DNA of 64,000 bases from Sipunculus nudus. Taxonomy: Eukaryota; Annelida; Sipuncula; Golfingiida; Sipunculidae. The stretch covers positions 10,001,019-10,065,018 of the forward strand of contig CM049306.1 of the NCBI GenBank assembly GCA_026874595.1. Reading direction: 5' to 3'. This document shows, in pieces, positions 1 through 11,251 of this stretch. Every line of letters starts with the position of its first letter. Position 1 is the stretch's first letter. The notes below the pieces were generated by a model. It worked only from the letters and a program-made list of their open reading frames with translations. It did no database searches and was not told where the DNA came from. The position numbers and the translations under genes were made by a program.

Positions 1-1107
1 CCACACCTACTGGGGTCGTGATAATGTAAAAGTCGTGATAGATCGTACGTTGTAGCGGGGTCTATGTTGACCTCTGATTGGAGGCGCGGGGTTCTCATCC
101 TTGAGCAGATGAATGTGCGAGCCAGCCAGACTCGGCAGCCAGCAGGTGATAGTTTCGTATTAATATTCTCAACGTCCCGCATTTCCTTGTTGACTGTGAC
201 GTGTGGAAATACCACCAGGGCGTAAATACACTGCAGCCATCCGCTTAAAATATTATATTACAACCGATGATAAGCGTGTTAAAAGCGACTCAAAAACGGG
301 GCGCTGTATTTTACAATCAATCGACGGCATGTAATTACTAGGGATGTGTTATGGTCGGAATCTCGACAAATCATGTTCATATATCACAGCGTTTCTCGTG
401 ACAATCCTAATGTGCCTGCCATTTTCCCGGAGCAGTTTTCTCACAGGCTTGTTTTACACTGACATCCCGATTTACTAATATAATATATCGCAATAAAACC
501 ACTAAACCTAGGGTACGTTGCTGGTTTATCACTTCCAAAAGAGTTGTGTGTATTAGTCTTCTATCATGGAATCAGTCTAAGTTTTCTTATTTATTCCATA
601 TACTGATGGAACACAAATTATATTAATTGAAATGGAAATCAAAATTTGTTTTTATTTTATATTTACAATGAATTAAACCCATTTTGTGAATGGGAAGGTT
701 TAAGATGAATGGATAAGGATATTTGCATCCATCTAGCTATTATATAGTAAATCCTCATATTTTATATAAACTTTTCAATTAAAACTGAAAAGAACATATT
801 TACAATGTATTAAAGACACGGTTGATGTACGTGAAAGAATGAGTAGATTTTGCCTCTACTATCACGAAACAGATTTTTGTGTTATTCTCTGTTTTGTTTT
901 TAAAAAAAAGACCTCTAAACAGATTCCCTGAGACTAGAATCAACGGATTTTTGGATATTTCTTTCATAAGTTGGTACAACTATGTACACTTTTTATGACA
1001 CCAGACCCAGTTTCTAGTTTTTCCACGTCGAAACCTCTAACGATTGCGACTAACATGTTTTGAAAAAGATTAAACAAATAAGGAAGAAGAAATTTCACTG
1101 AGTGGTA

Positions 1108-1110
<3 letters not shown>

Positions 1111-1176
<66 letters not shown>
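1111..1176. repeat. (TA)n microsatellite
   Basis: An uninterrupted AT dinucleotide tract of about 66 bp, the longest in the window. No element end is recognisable on either side, unlike several of the other (TA)n tracts. Confidence 0.97.
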
Positions 1177-1180
<4 letters not shown>

Positions 1181-1772
1181 CATGACCATGAGGATGTCAC
1201 TCCTTTCATCTGTTTACTCTCAGCATATTCAGATTTCTGGATATTTGACTCCAACGTACAAGACTGTGGTAAAATTTCAGGTATATAGTTTCGACCTCAG
1301 AGCCTGTGCATTTATATCTGATATGTCGGTCACATACATACAGACTGCAGCCTTGAAACAGATTTATACCCCGTGGGGGTGGGGGGCGGGGGGATGCACT
1401 CTTCCGCTTTAAAAGTCGACGGTAAGTTCTACTGAAAAGGCTTCCTGTGTAAGATGCACGCCGTGCTTTTCTGTCTGAATGCATTGAAGATTCTAAACAG
1501 TGCTCATAGTGCTGATCCCATTAAAAAAAAATCTCGATAGTTAACATCCGTGCTGATTGAGTAATTAAAAGATTATTTCACAGAGGTACAGGATGTCATT
1601 CAAAACGCCCGAAACCACCTAACTCACCACACAGTAACGTTATTATGAACAAGTGTGCTTTGAACACCTCTTGTGTTCGCCGGTGACATCAACTTTCATT
1701 ATGTTCATTTAGGTATTCATGCTGCATATTCTAAATATTAAAATTTCATTCATATATTCAGAATAAAATTAC

Positions 1773-1775
<3 letters not shown>

Positions 1776-1828
<53 letters not shown>
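1776..1828. repeat. (TA)n microsatellite
   Basis: An AT dinucleotide tract of about 53 bp. No recognisable transposon end abuts it. Confidence 0.97.
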
Positions 1829-1830
<2 letters not shown>

Positions 1831-3439
1831 TTCGAATAAAGATTTTCGTCTTGCAACCGAGAACAGTCCAGCCGATCCCACATGGTTCAAGGTAAATTTC
1901 CCTCAAGAAACCTCTATCGTGCGAGCCGACGTATTTAATGAGACGTTAACATGTCTTCACGAAGCTTACGGGGAAAAGCTTATTAGATTATAATGAATTA
2001 AAATAAAACAATACTGCTCATAAAATATTTCTTTAAGCTGATAATTAATACGATAAAAACTTCAAACCAACTTATTAATAAGACTTTGCGCTATCATCAT
2101 TAATACAGCAAAATTGAATTTGAAATTTTAGATTTATAACTCGGGGCCGTTAACCTTAAGAAACCTTGAAACCCAGCACTCTGATTGTAATTTAAATATT
2201 TGTATTATTAAATCAACATGCTGGTTAGGCAGACTTGTGCTTTTATATAAAACACTGCTCAACATCAGTCATGATTCAATATAGACGTTACGTTCCCGTG
2301 AATATTGTGGTGAAAAAAGCTGCTGAACGTCTTGATGCTGTCATATCCGTAACACGTTGGTCACTGTCCTGTGGGCTATCGACAAAGAGATGTAAGCAGG
2401 CATGTTTATTCCATGTTATTGCCGCCATGTTCATCAATCATTTATGATAAGCATTGTTAGGAAGCCTTGGGGACAATAAAAGACGAGAACAATATGGCCA
2501 GCTGCCGACCTCTACAAACAAAGCACCCCTAAGCTTCATATATATAGACGTCACCATTAGGGACATGTTTCACACATCAATTATATAACTAGATGACTGA
2601 TGCAGACTTGCGCTCTGTGACTTCTCGTCACGTGTTTATATATGTTTATTTCGTTCAAGGTGTTTTTTACTTTTTCTAACGCCAACGTCACAATTATTGT
2701 CTCGGTATTAACGAAAATAATCTGTATCAGACGTATTCTGGGAACTTCAAAGTTATTTTTACTCCATCGTTAATACATTTTCCCCCAAATGTGGTGTATA
2801 TTGAACGTCGTCACTCATTAGGGGGTCCTTGTTAGATGCTGTAGGCCGTCTGACTCCGGCCATTTTGATGTCTTTAGATGTCATTTATCTACATTAGAAG
2901 TCTCTTCAATTGAAGCAGACACATATCTATTTCTGTTGATTTCCCTATATAGATGAAGCCTGTGGAGAATTCGGAGTCTATCTCGGTGGCCTGAAAGAAT
3001 CTCACAAGCCTCACTGTGTATATGTTATGGGTGTGGTATTGTTTGATGTACTTTACCTGCTTCAACAAAGGCTTGTGCACAACAAATATAATTCCCTGAT
3101 AATGAAATTTCTAAAATGTATTAGGATATGTAATTATTCTTGAACGAATCACTGACAATGAATTGCACGAGATAAGTGGCCAGATTTATATTTTTTGAAT
3201 GCTCGGTTGGATCGACGTAGTAAATATTGTAATAAAGAATTCTTATATATGGATGTATATATATGTATTTCGATCAGGTTTACAAATAAATGAAAATCAC
3301 GCAACACAGGCATATATTCTTGAAATACTATAGAGAAACTCAAGGTCGGCAACCGACAAATGCGTATATGCCTTAATCAGTATAGTGAGGACTTGCGATC
3401 TTTGGACATCGGGAAACCCGTGAGACCACTGCTTAGATA

Positions 3440-5350
3440 TTTAATTATATGGCCTGTGTTATTCAAAATGGAAATTTTCAAGGGGAAGTGCGCAAACGGC
3501 GGAAAAGATCTGCGCAAAAGTAACGTTTAGGGCAATCCATGAAAGCACTCGTGAGACATGTGAGGCTTTGTGCGAGTGCATGAGGGAGGTAAAAGCTAGT
3601 AAAAAACGACTGAAGGTGGTACCACTAGTATAAGCTATAGATATTCAAAATCTTTGTGCATGCAATATTTTAGAGTAATCAGTCTCACCCCATCTGCCTA
3701 CTCCTCAGACTCTGATAGTTAGTTTTTTATGTGATTTAAACACTTATTTTCAGACAAAATGGATATTTTTAAGGTCACTCTGATTAAAGGATATGACCCA
3801 AACATCCACGATCTGACTCATTTCGAACTACAGCTTTAATTAAGAAATCCTACACGTTGTTTTGAAATGAAGTGACGGACTTTCTTGTAAAGCAGTCGTA
3901 ATGGAGAGGTTAATGCACTTAAACGGAGAAATTATTGTAAGTGGCATTATCAGCGTTCCATTCAAGTTACAGCTGTCTGAGATCTGTGGGCATGCAAACT
4001 TATTCGAAAATCCATGCTGCCACTTCTGAGACATATAAGTTTTTGTGTCACTTATATGGAGTTTTTCAAGGCAGACAAATAGCACACGATTGGAGAAATA
4101 AATACAGATAGTGTTTCCAGTCTTGTGTACAAGATAAAGCTATACCCAAGATCCATGAACATGGATCTATGTACAGGGCTGGGCAGTGGGTATATGTATA
4201 TACCCCACTATTAATCAAGGGGAGATGGTAAATGTAAACATCCCCATATATATTATTCAGAAGATAATACTTATATATTGGAAATGAAATATATTAATAA
4301 TTATACTTTTCTTAATTGACTTTGAAATAAATATTACATCTAAATCTGGTTTAGAATTACCTACATTGGAAACAAAATACCTTATTTTCAAAAACCTTAT
4401 ACTTTTTATATATGATATATTTTAATGTGTCACAAAGACAACAAATGTCATATATGTTAATTAAAACAGGTTGCCCTCCAACGCTTGCGAGCCAGCTCTC
4501 ACCCTTGAAGATACATTGACATCAATGCTTTGAGGGCAATTCATGCATGCAGTTCGTGAGTTATGTAAGGTTTCGTGTGACTGAGTGAGGTAAAATACGG
4601 AGACAACGCGTGTGGAGACACAGGTAATCGGAGATCTTGCGCATGTCACATTAAAAGGCATCCTTCAGGCAACTGCTGAAATAAATGGAAATTTCTAAGG
4701 CCAAGGTAACACTCACAGTAAAGACAGAGACCCCAAAATTCGAGTCGGGGTCAACCCCCCCCCCCCCCCCCCTTGTCTCAGCCGCCGCTACCTTTTAAAA
4801 GTATTTTAGACCAATTTTCGCGGCATGGACCCCCCTTTTCAGGACCTGGAGATCTTTTTTGGGGTTTTTTTATTAACATTAGCATCCTGTGTTAGACCCC
4901 TCCTTTTCCTTAATCCTGGATCCGCCCCTGATTATTTGACTTGTGTCTATAGCGTATGCTTTAGTAAGAAATTCAAGTGGAATGGAATAACTGACATCTT
5001 TGTAAAGCTTCAGTAATTTGGAAGTTAAACTGCGCAAAAACGGAGTAATTATGGTTGTATATGGCGCTATTAGTCTGCCGTGCACTATCAAACTGTGTGA
5101 GATCTTTAAACACGCAAATATTGACTTCAGTTCTTTGGATGATTTTTAATCAAAATTGACCTTTCCGAGGGTGAAACGGAGAAATGATTCTAGGCGGCGC
5201 CAGTATTACTGCGTACGCTATAAAGCTATACAAGTTCTGAAAGCATGCAAATTTTAAGGGCAATCCATGCGACCGCTCCTGAGATGTTTATGTTTTTTTG
5301 TGATTGCTAAAAATAGAAAGCCGATGACATACAGATAAAGCCACACAAAG
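3440..5350. repeat. Cluster of degenerate dispersed-repeat copies
   Basis: Several diverged copies of the same segments recur in this interval. The phrase GGGCAATCCATG followed by a purine/pyrimidine mix and GAGATATG-like words occurs near 3533 and 5267, with a variant near 4530. Words related to GGAAATTTCTAAGG occur near 3470, 3760 and 4685, and a segment with CTGNGTGAGATCT and a following AAACACGCAAA or GGCATGCAAA occurs near 3975 and 5095. The copies are incomplete and not evenly spaced. This is consistent with an old, partly tandem interspersed repeat and not a gene. I cannot name the family. Confidence 0.5.
4740..4930. mobile_element. Truncated copy of a GGATCC-ended MITE
   Basis: The right end (4915-4930) reads CCTGGATCCGCCCCTG. 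This is the inverted form of the left end of the complete element at 6692-6911. The body shares the mix of poly-C/poly-G, CCCTTTT and GACCTGGAGAT-like words. The left terminus is not visible and an 18-base C tract (4755-4772) sits there instead, so this copy looks truncated or eroded. Confidence 0.55.
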
Positions 5351-5863
5351 ACAAATGGTCAGATATCACTCAAAAATGATAGGGCACTTGTTCATCTATG
5401 ACCCTGTGAAGAATCAAAGTTTAAAAAATTCTATCCAGCGGTTTTCTAGTTACAGTTATTATAACTGCGGCGGCCCAAGTAAACGGCTGAAAGTATAGTA
5501 TCCATAAAACTTTATTTTTCGGGATTCAATAATTGGCACGGGGGATGAGTAGCATGATGGTAACGATATCAACACGTAAATATAGCTAAAACCCTGCCAG
5601 TGCCGCTGAGAAAAAAAGCAGAGTCTCAGATGTTAATTTTAAAGATGTTCATTAGATGTTTATGCCAATGTAATAATGCCGTCACCCGTCACTTATGATA
5701 TCTTAAAACAGTGTAAAGAGTAACTTTTTTCATAATTTTGTACTCATAAATTTATATGCATTTTTAGTCATTTCGGACAAGAGTCGTGAATAATTACATC
5801 TATCAACACGTTATACACGTATATATACAGATATAAAATCATATTATCAGCCATAAGTCTTTG

Positions 5864-5865
<2 letters not shown>

Positions 5866-5897
<32 letters not shown>
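5866..5897. repeat. (TA)n microsatellite
   Basis: A short AT dinucleotide tract of about 32 bp in otherwise AT-rich sequence. Confidence 0.95.
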
Positions 5898-5901
<4 letters not shown>

Positions 5902-6691
5902 ATTATTATTATTTCTAAGTTTACCATAAGCATATAAATAAACTAAGAATCATTATTTTCCATTCACAACAATATAAAAGCATGCACGGTTTTAAAACGT
6001 TTGCATATTATTATATTAGTTATTTTATACTTTTTACAGCAGATCAACCAATTATAAGGTTTCAGGACTTGTAATGCCTATATACATTACTGTATTACTT
6101 ATTGTCATAATGTAATGATCATTTATATACTGGTCCTAAAGAGCCTATATATAATATATCTTATCGCAATACTGTTATGATCATTCATATAGGCCTACTG
6201 GTCTTATTATACGCCTATTAACAGTCTATCTAATTGTCAAACTGTAATGATTATTAATTTCCTGGTCCAAACGCATGTGTTATTGTATTCTCTCAACTTC
6301 ATATTTAGCTTTTCGTTTTCTTCACTGGCTCAGAGGCGGGTGTTGGCATGCATGGCTTCAACGCTGATTTTGGGGATTATGTGTTAATACTGATGCGAGA
6401 ACACGATTCTGTCTGCAGACTGCTATATATATAAATTGGTACTTTTGTGCATTGTATTATTCTTCTTGGTCAGTTTTTTAATAGGTTCAGTGTGTTATCA
6501 CTGGAAGCAGGCCTAGTTATTCTTCAGTTATGTGGTGAATTATTCAGTAACAAGAAATTACCAGTAATCAGTAATTATCAGTAATTAGAATGATTGGCAA
6601 ATACATTACCCTCGTTTCACTCTTGCACATTAATTGCTATGAAATATGTATTTTCATATAGCAAGCCTAAAAGGCGACGGGTAACTCTTAA

Positions 6692-6911
6692 CAGGGGCGG
6701 ATCCAGGATTTGTGAAAAGGGGGGTCTAACCAAGGAGGACTAATGAAAAACCTAAAAAAAATCACCAGGTCCGGAAAAGGGGGGGGGGTGCAGGGCGCTA
6801 AATTTTGTCAGAAACCCTAAAAAAAGCTTGCAGCGGATGAAAAAAAAAAAAAAAAAAGGGGGGGGGGGGGGGGTCCGGACCCCCTGGACCCCTCCCCTGG
6901 ATCCGCTTCTG
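6692..6911. mobile_element. Short MITE with CAGGGGCGGATCCAGG inverted ends
   Basis: The left end reads CAGGGGCGGATCCAGGAT. The right end is its inverse, with the complement reading CAGAAGCGGATCCAGGGG, giving terminal inverted repeats of about 18 bp. The 220-bp body carries an 18-base A run next to a 15-base G run and no credible coding frame. A second, truncated relative lies at 4740-4930, and the words ATCCTGGATCCACACCTG near 15328-15345 may be a third remnant. No clear target-site duplication is visible. Confidence 0.7.
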
Positions 6912-7139
6912 CTTGAACTGCATGCCCTAGTCAATATTTTATACCTGAAGCAGCCTATGAATGGTGGGCCTATACAGGCTATAATTCAAAATTGTAATAC
7001 AGCTGCCGTAATTATACTTATATGTCACGGTTCCAACTTCCGGCCTGTTGTTTAGCGTATTGCACACCGAAATTTGCTTGTTCTCTCCTGAAATTTTAAA
7101 AGGAAACATTTTCTATAACAATGCAGTCGGAGGTTTGGG

Positions 7140-7400
7140 ATTTCGCCGTCAGCAGAGCAGGTCCTGAATTTGATCGTTGGCAGGGCACCGTGCGCGGGAA
7201 AAGAACCTTCCACTTTTGACGTCACAAACCGCCGACCAATCAGTGGCCGCGTGCCGCGAGCTATATCGTCTGTTGAGGCAAAGGTAACCGGCAGTGAGTG
7301 ACAGTTCTCGAGTCCGTCCGGACGAGAGGACCGGGTATCTCATTGATTGCGTGAAGACAGTGATCCGAGCTCACTGTATACCTGCCAGTTCGTGATTATT
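7140..7400 (+). promoter_or_regulatory. CpG-richer promoter region of the phosphodiesterase gene, with CRE and CCAAT box
   Basis: This block is visibly richer in G, C and CpG than its surroundings and ends about 300 bp before the start codon. It contains a perfect palindromic cAMP response element TGACGTCA at 7217-7224 and a CCAAT box at 7236-7240 (context GACCAATCAG), 11 bp apart. No good TATA box is evident, which fits a CpG-type promoter. The location upstream of the only supported gene suggests it is that gene's promoter. The transcription start cannot be read from sequence; I guess about 7260-7360. Confidence 0.65.
7217..7224. promoter_or_regulatory. Cyclic AMP response element (TGACGTCA)
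   Basis: A full eight-base palindromic CRE, the consensus site for CREB/ATF bZIP factors. It lies 483 bp upstream of the start codon and next to a CCAAT box. Because the downstream gene encodes a cyclic nucleotide phosphodiesterase, the site could support feedback induction by cAMP. This is an inference from position and motif only. Confidence 0.6.
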
Positions 7401-7706
7401 TGTTAGGAATAAACACACTAGGTACAAGACGACTGGAGTGCACAAAATGCATCTTAAACACGACGATATTTAGTTCAAGTTTTAAAGAACATGGGGTGAT
7501 TTACCTGCACGTGTTCTGGCACCAAGTGATATTGTCAGATAACACGTCGGCATCATCCGAATAGTTGACTAACATAGCAGGATAGCCTGTGTGGTATGAA
7601 CTGAACAAGCAATGTGCCCGAAGAAAGACTGAATCTTGCATGGTGTCATCTTAAGAGAGATAGGTCTAAATAGTGTGGCTGACAGAGCCTGTCAACTTAA
7701 ATAATC
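7340..7706 (+). other. Probable 5' untranslated region
   Basis: The interval joins the promoter-like block to the start codon. The frame of the coding exon is closed by a stop codon TAA at 7698-7700, only two codons before the ATG, so the protein cannot begin upstream within the same exon. A possible splice acceptor (CTGACAG near 7679-7685) could mean that an upstream non-coding exon joins here. The transcript boundaries are inferred. Confidence 0.4.
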
Positions 7707-8276
7707 ATGGGGAGTATCGATACAGCCAGGGTCGAAGAGTACCTTGCCAAAAACCCAGAATTTATCAAGAAATGGATTCTCAAAAATATCAAACAAGAAG
7801 AACTGGAGGGATGGGTTGGCGATCTGGAGGGAAACAAAGCTACATTAATGCCGACAACATTTCATGCCAGGAACTCCATAACTACAGACCTGTTCCAGAA
7901 CTTCATTGCTGGTAAACGAAGCGAGGAGGCTCACCAAAACAGAGATCGACAGGCTCTAGAAGGGCTAAGTGAAAAAGACCTGTTCATGGAACTTATTCGA
8001 GACATAGCAAACGAATTGGATGTTAACAGGCTGTGTCATAAAATACTACTGAATGTCAGCATTTTAACAAAAGGAGACCGTGGAAGCCTTTTTTTGGTGA
8101 GGGGATCACAAGATTCCAGAGTTTTGGTTTCTAAATTATTTGATGTGACTGAAAATTCACGAATGGAAGATTGCTTACACACAGAAGAAAATGAAGTCCG
8201 GGTACCATTTGGAAAAGGCATCGCAGGCACCGTGGCTCTTACCAAAAATTCTATCAACATCAAAGATGCATACGAG
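7707..8276 (+). CDS. PDE11: Phosphodiesterase 11-like, coding exon 1 (N-terminus and first part of GAF-A)
   Basis: This exon encodes residues 1-190 of a class I cyclic nucleotide phosphodiesterase, which hydrolyses cAMP and/or cGMP in the cytosol. The ATG has a strong context (A at -3, G at +4) and an in-frame stop two codons upstream. Residues 9-37 (VEEYL...PEF...W...W) match the short helical motif before the GAF domains in PDE11 and PDE10. GAF-A starts at about residue 92 (LFMELIRDIANELD), continues through the CHKILLNV and DRGSLFLV strands, and reaches the glycine-rich VPFGKGIAGTVA and NIKDAYE segments, where the exon ends in phase 0 at a GTAGGT donor. By recall the sequence is closest to insect Pde11, then vertebrate PDE11A and PDE5A; PDE5 is the main alternative. 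The N-terminal region before GAF-A (about 90 residues) is shorter than in the long vertebrate PDE11A form. Confidence 0.95.
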
Positions 8277-9206
8277 GTAGGTTAACATATCAGAATAATC
8301 ATTTAAAATGACACGTTGTATATCGTTACCGTTGGTGTTCTATTGGGAGCTTATTGTGAAAGCTTTGCTCTAAACAATCCCTCCACTACACTTGTATAGT
8401 GTTATGCTCGTGTACAATCCCATCTGGCACAATCCCTGTGGGAGTAGTAAACAGGTGTGTTGTATACTGCGGGCCGAAAGCCTCATTGGAAAATTAGAAT
8501 GGGGTCAGGTTCACTTGCTTACAGGCCAACACAATTGAGGGGTGTCACCACCACCAAACAGTACCAGCTGGACCTTGCTATACACTCTCCAGGGGATTTA
8601 AGATGATAGGGATAAGCCCTGTGAATGCACTGCAATCAGTTTCACTACAACTCCCTAGTCCTTAAAAGATTATGGTAAGGTGTTGAAAATTGAATTCACT
8701 GTGATTAATATATATATTAAACTGGAATTAGTTTAGCTTCAGAGCACATACCTTGTGCCAACCAGACAAAAACAAAGGGATAAAAGGACTTGCATGGTTA
8801 TCCCACACCTGACTGAGTTGTTTACACCTCTGATATTGATCCAAAAATACACCTTAATAAACCTTATTGTGCAGTTTTCATGTAGTGCTTTTGTCACAGG
8901 CTATTGGTTCCTGCAAATCTTGACTGAATTATTAACCATGTAAACCAGATGTGTCAAAACTTATACAAGCAGCAAATTAAACCCAAAGGTGTATGAATAT
9001 ATCTAAATAGAGGCATGCAGGCCTTGATAGTGTTAAAAGGCCAATTGTTTTACAGACAACAAAAAAATAGGGTGCGATTGGGTAATTATTTACCCTTTTT
9101 TATTTTACCATTTGAAACAATATGTAAAATTTTGTCAGCTTGCATAGAAAATCAAAACATTCGCTTCACTTCCTAAAATGGTGTATATAATTAACTCAAA
9201 ATTAAG

Positions 9207-9580
9207 TCCAAAAAACCTATCAGAATTCTTTAATATTATGTCCATAAAACCTATCAGAATTCTTTAATATTATGTCCATAAAACCTATCAGAATTCTTTA
9301 ATATTATGTCCATAAAACCTATCAGAATTCTTTAATATTAAGTCCATAAAACCTATCAGAATTCTTTAATATTATGTCCATAAAACCTATCAGAATTCTT
9401 TAATATTATGTCCATAAAACCTATCAGAATTCTTTAATTTTATGTCCATAAAACCTATCAGAATTCTTTAATTTTATGTCCATAAAACCTATCAGAATTC
9501 TTTAATATTATGTCAATAAAACCTATCAGAATTCTTTAATATTATGTCCATAAAACCTATCAGAATTCTTTAATATTATG
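9207..9580. repeat. 34-bp tandem repeat array, 11 units
   Basis: Exactly 11 head-to-tail copies of a 34-bp unit beginning TCCATAAAACCTATCAGAAT and containing a GAATTC site. Copies differ at only a few positions (TATTATG versus TATTAAG or TTTTATG near the unit end; the first copy has TCCAAAAAACC). Such homogeneity points to recent expansion, so copy number is likely to vary between individuals. There are no spacers between units. Confidence 0.97.
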
Positions 9581-10589
9581 AATTTGTGCTGTAGGAAAAA
9601 TCACCAACATGACTGAGGACCTGGTCTTTAAATGCAAAGAAAATCTATGAAAAATGGAAGCAGCGTATCTGTAGAATTATTATTGGTTTTGTATTGCCTT
9701 AGTAATTTGTCATAATAAATAGGCACCGCAACATAAAATAAACTGGCGACCACTGAAGGGGGATTGTTTGATGTCTTTTGATGTATTCAACAAGACATTT
9801 ATGTTAATCTATACATGATAGCTTTACTTAGTATCTTTGTGATATTGATATAAAAAGGATTAACCTGACAGCTGTTACAGTCTTGCACACTTCTTCACTG
9901 ATTTTATCCACCGGGGATAGAGCCAGAATAAGACAAACAGATCTGGCATCTTACATCCAGTGATGTGCACAGACACCTTATTTTCAAGTATATAGAAAAA
10001 AGATTCCCTAAATCCTGATAGAGATATGGTGTTTGTGTATAAAGGGAGATAAATTGACAACTGAGGGATAGTCCCTTGTATAACCTTAAAATCTGTCAGT
10101 CAAAAATATGTTTTAATTGTGTCATTTAGGTTGAGATTGAATCAGGTACTTTGTATCAAATATACAAATGAATTTGCATCAACCAAAAGTCACTGTTACC
10201 ACACAAAATGTGAATAAAATCCAGCCGAGTCCTTCATGACCATCACAGGAATGGTACTAGACACCCTAATGTCTGGGCCTTTCCTGTTATTCAGTATTCT
10301 CATAAATCTTTTATACTGATAGCTTTATCAGATATACAAGTTAAATTACTAAATTGAGCACATTTTCTGGTCAGTTCTTGAGAACTTTTGTGCTTGCAGT
10401 CATGATTGATAGAATTCATTCACATTTAGATTTGCTTTCATAAAATCTGTGGTACCTAATTTAAGACAAAATGCCAGGGTAGAGCACTAGTGCGAATGGC
10501 ATTGTCACATTTTGTTTCCATGTTTTCCAGTGATCTTTCCAGTCTTAGATCCAGTTTTCAGTTGATATTAGGTCATATATCATCAGTTG

Positions 10590-10633
10590 TGCTCATTAGC
10601 TGAGCACCTCGACCCATGAGGCACTTGTTTGAT
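10590..10633 (+). repeat. 3' end of a dispersed repeat (GAGC..CGACCCATGAGGCACTTGTTT)
   Basis: The segment AGCTGAGCACCTCGACCCAT followed by GAGGCACTTGTTTG is closely related to segments at 54725-54762 and 54899-54937. All read TCAGCTGAGC or TTAGCTGAGC, then a short variable stretch, then (G)CCCATRGG or CCAATGGG and CACTTGTTT or CCCTTGTTT. I recall similar ends recurring in molluscan sequences, but I cannot give the family name. The body upstream of the shared end is not aligned here. Confidence 0.45.
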
Positions 10634-10823
10634 AAATTACTTTTCTTCATATTAAAAGTTAATGACAAAATGAAAAGGCTTATTTTGCGATTTGACTTGC
10701 TACACATGCATGTCATTCTGTAGTATTGGGTAGGCTGTTTTTGTTTTTTTTCCATGAGGTATGAACGCCACCATTCTGGTGTGTGTGTTTTCAGTCACAA
10801 GGGATAAGGAGGAGGGATGGAAT

Positions 10824-10840
10824 GGGGGGGGGGGGGGGGG
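10824..10840. repeat. Poly-G tract (17 bases)
   Basis: A mononucleotide run of about 17 G. Similar long G or C runs occur at 4755-4772, 6859-6873, 27611-27627, 43843-43857 and 45301-45310. Their exact lengths are prone to sequencing error. Confidence 0.85.
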
Positions 10841-11251
10841 ATGAGAGCCTTTGATTGCATTGAAATTACTAAATGAGTGGGCAGAACTACAAATAACTTT
10901 TAAAAATGGCCCAAGTGCTGTACAAGAAGCAAACAGCTCAGAATTTTGTCTGTGTCTGTTAGATAATTGTTAGAATTATCTGGCTTCTTGCCTGCCAGGA
11001 GCATGAAGGAATGAATACACTGCCTAGTGTATACATGTCTCAGACTGATAGATAAAAGGCCGGGCTTTTGGCAAGACTAGTCCCTGTAAGCTGTACCAAG
11101 CAGAGGAACAAACAAACAGGGCCAGGCAGAAAGAAGCTTAATTCATAAGAACCTTGTCATTATTATTATCCACAGAAATGGCAGTATCATTATTTATGAG
11201 ATGGCTGTGTTTTAGGAATACCCCTACATTTTTTGGCCTGGTTTATATATA

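Larger units (their letters stand above)
1..3439. other. Upstream non-coding DNA, no gene seen
   Basis: I see no supported gene here. The short open frames (the longest is 92 codons) have no recognisable protein features and overlap low-complexity DNA such as the G-rich patch near 1374-1391. Two long (TA)n tracts are listed separately. The sequence is AT-rich with scattered palindromic AT words. It may be intergenic, or it may include an upstream non-coding exon of the phosphodiesterase gene; nothing in the sequence decides this. Confidence 0.6.

Noticed and set aside
6752-7055. Open frames across 6752-7055
   Set aside because: They run through poly-A/poly-G tracts of the short MITE and have low-complexity translations.
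7707-8276. Calling the gene PDE5 or PDE10
   Set aside because: The GAF-A sequence is generally PDE5/6/11-like and the N-terminal helix also occurs in PDE10, but the [18 protein letters not shown] segment and the NVSILT..DRGSLFL strand fit insect Pde11 best by recall. The catalytic domain that would settle it is outside the window.
9207-9580. CRISPR-like array of 34-bp repeats
   Set aside because: The units are directly adjacent with no variable spacers, and the setting is an animal intron.
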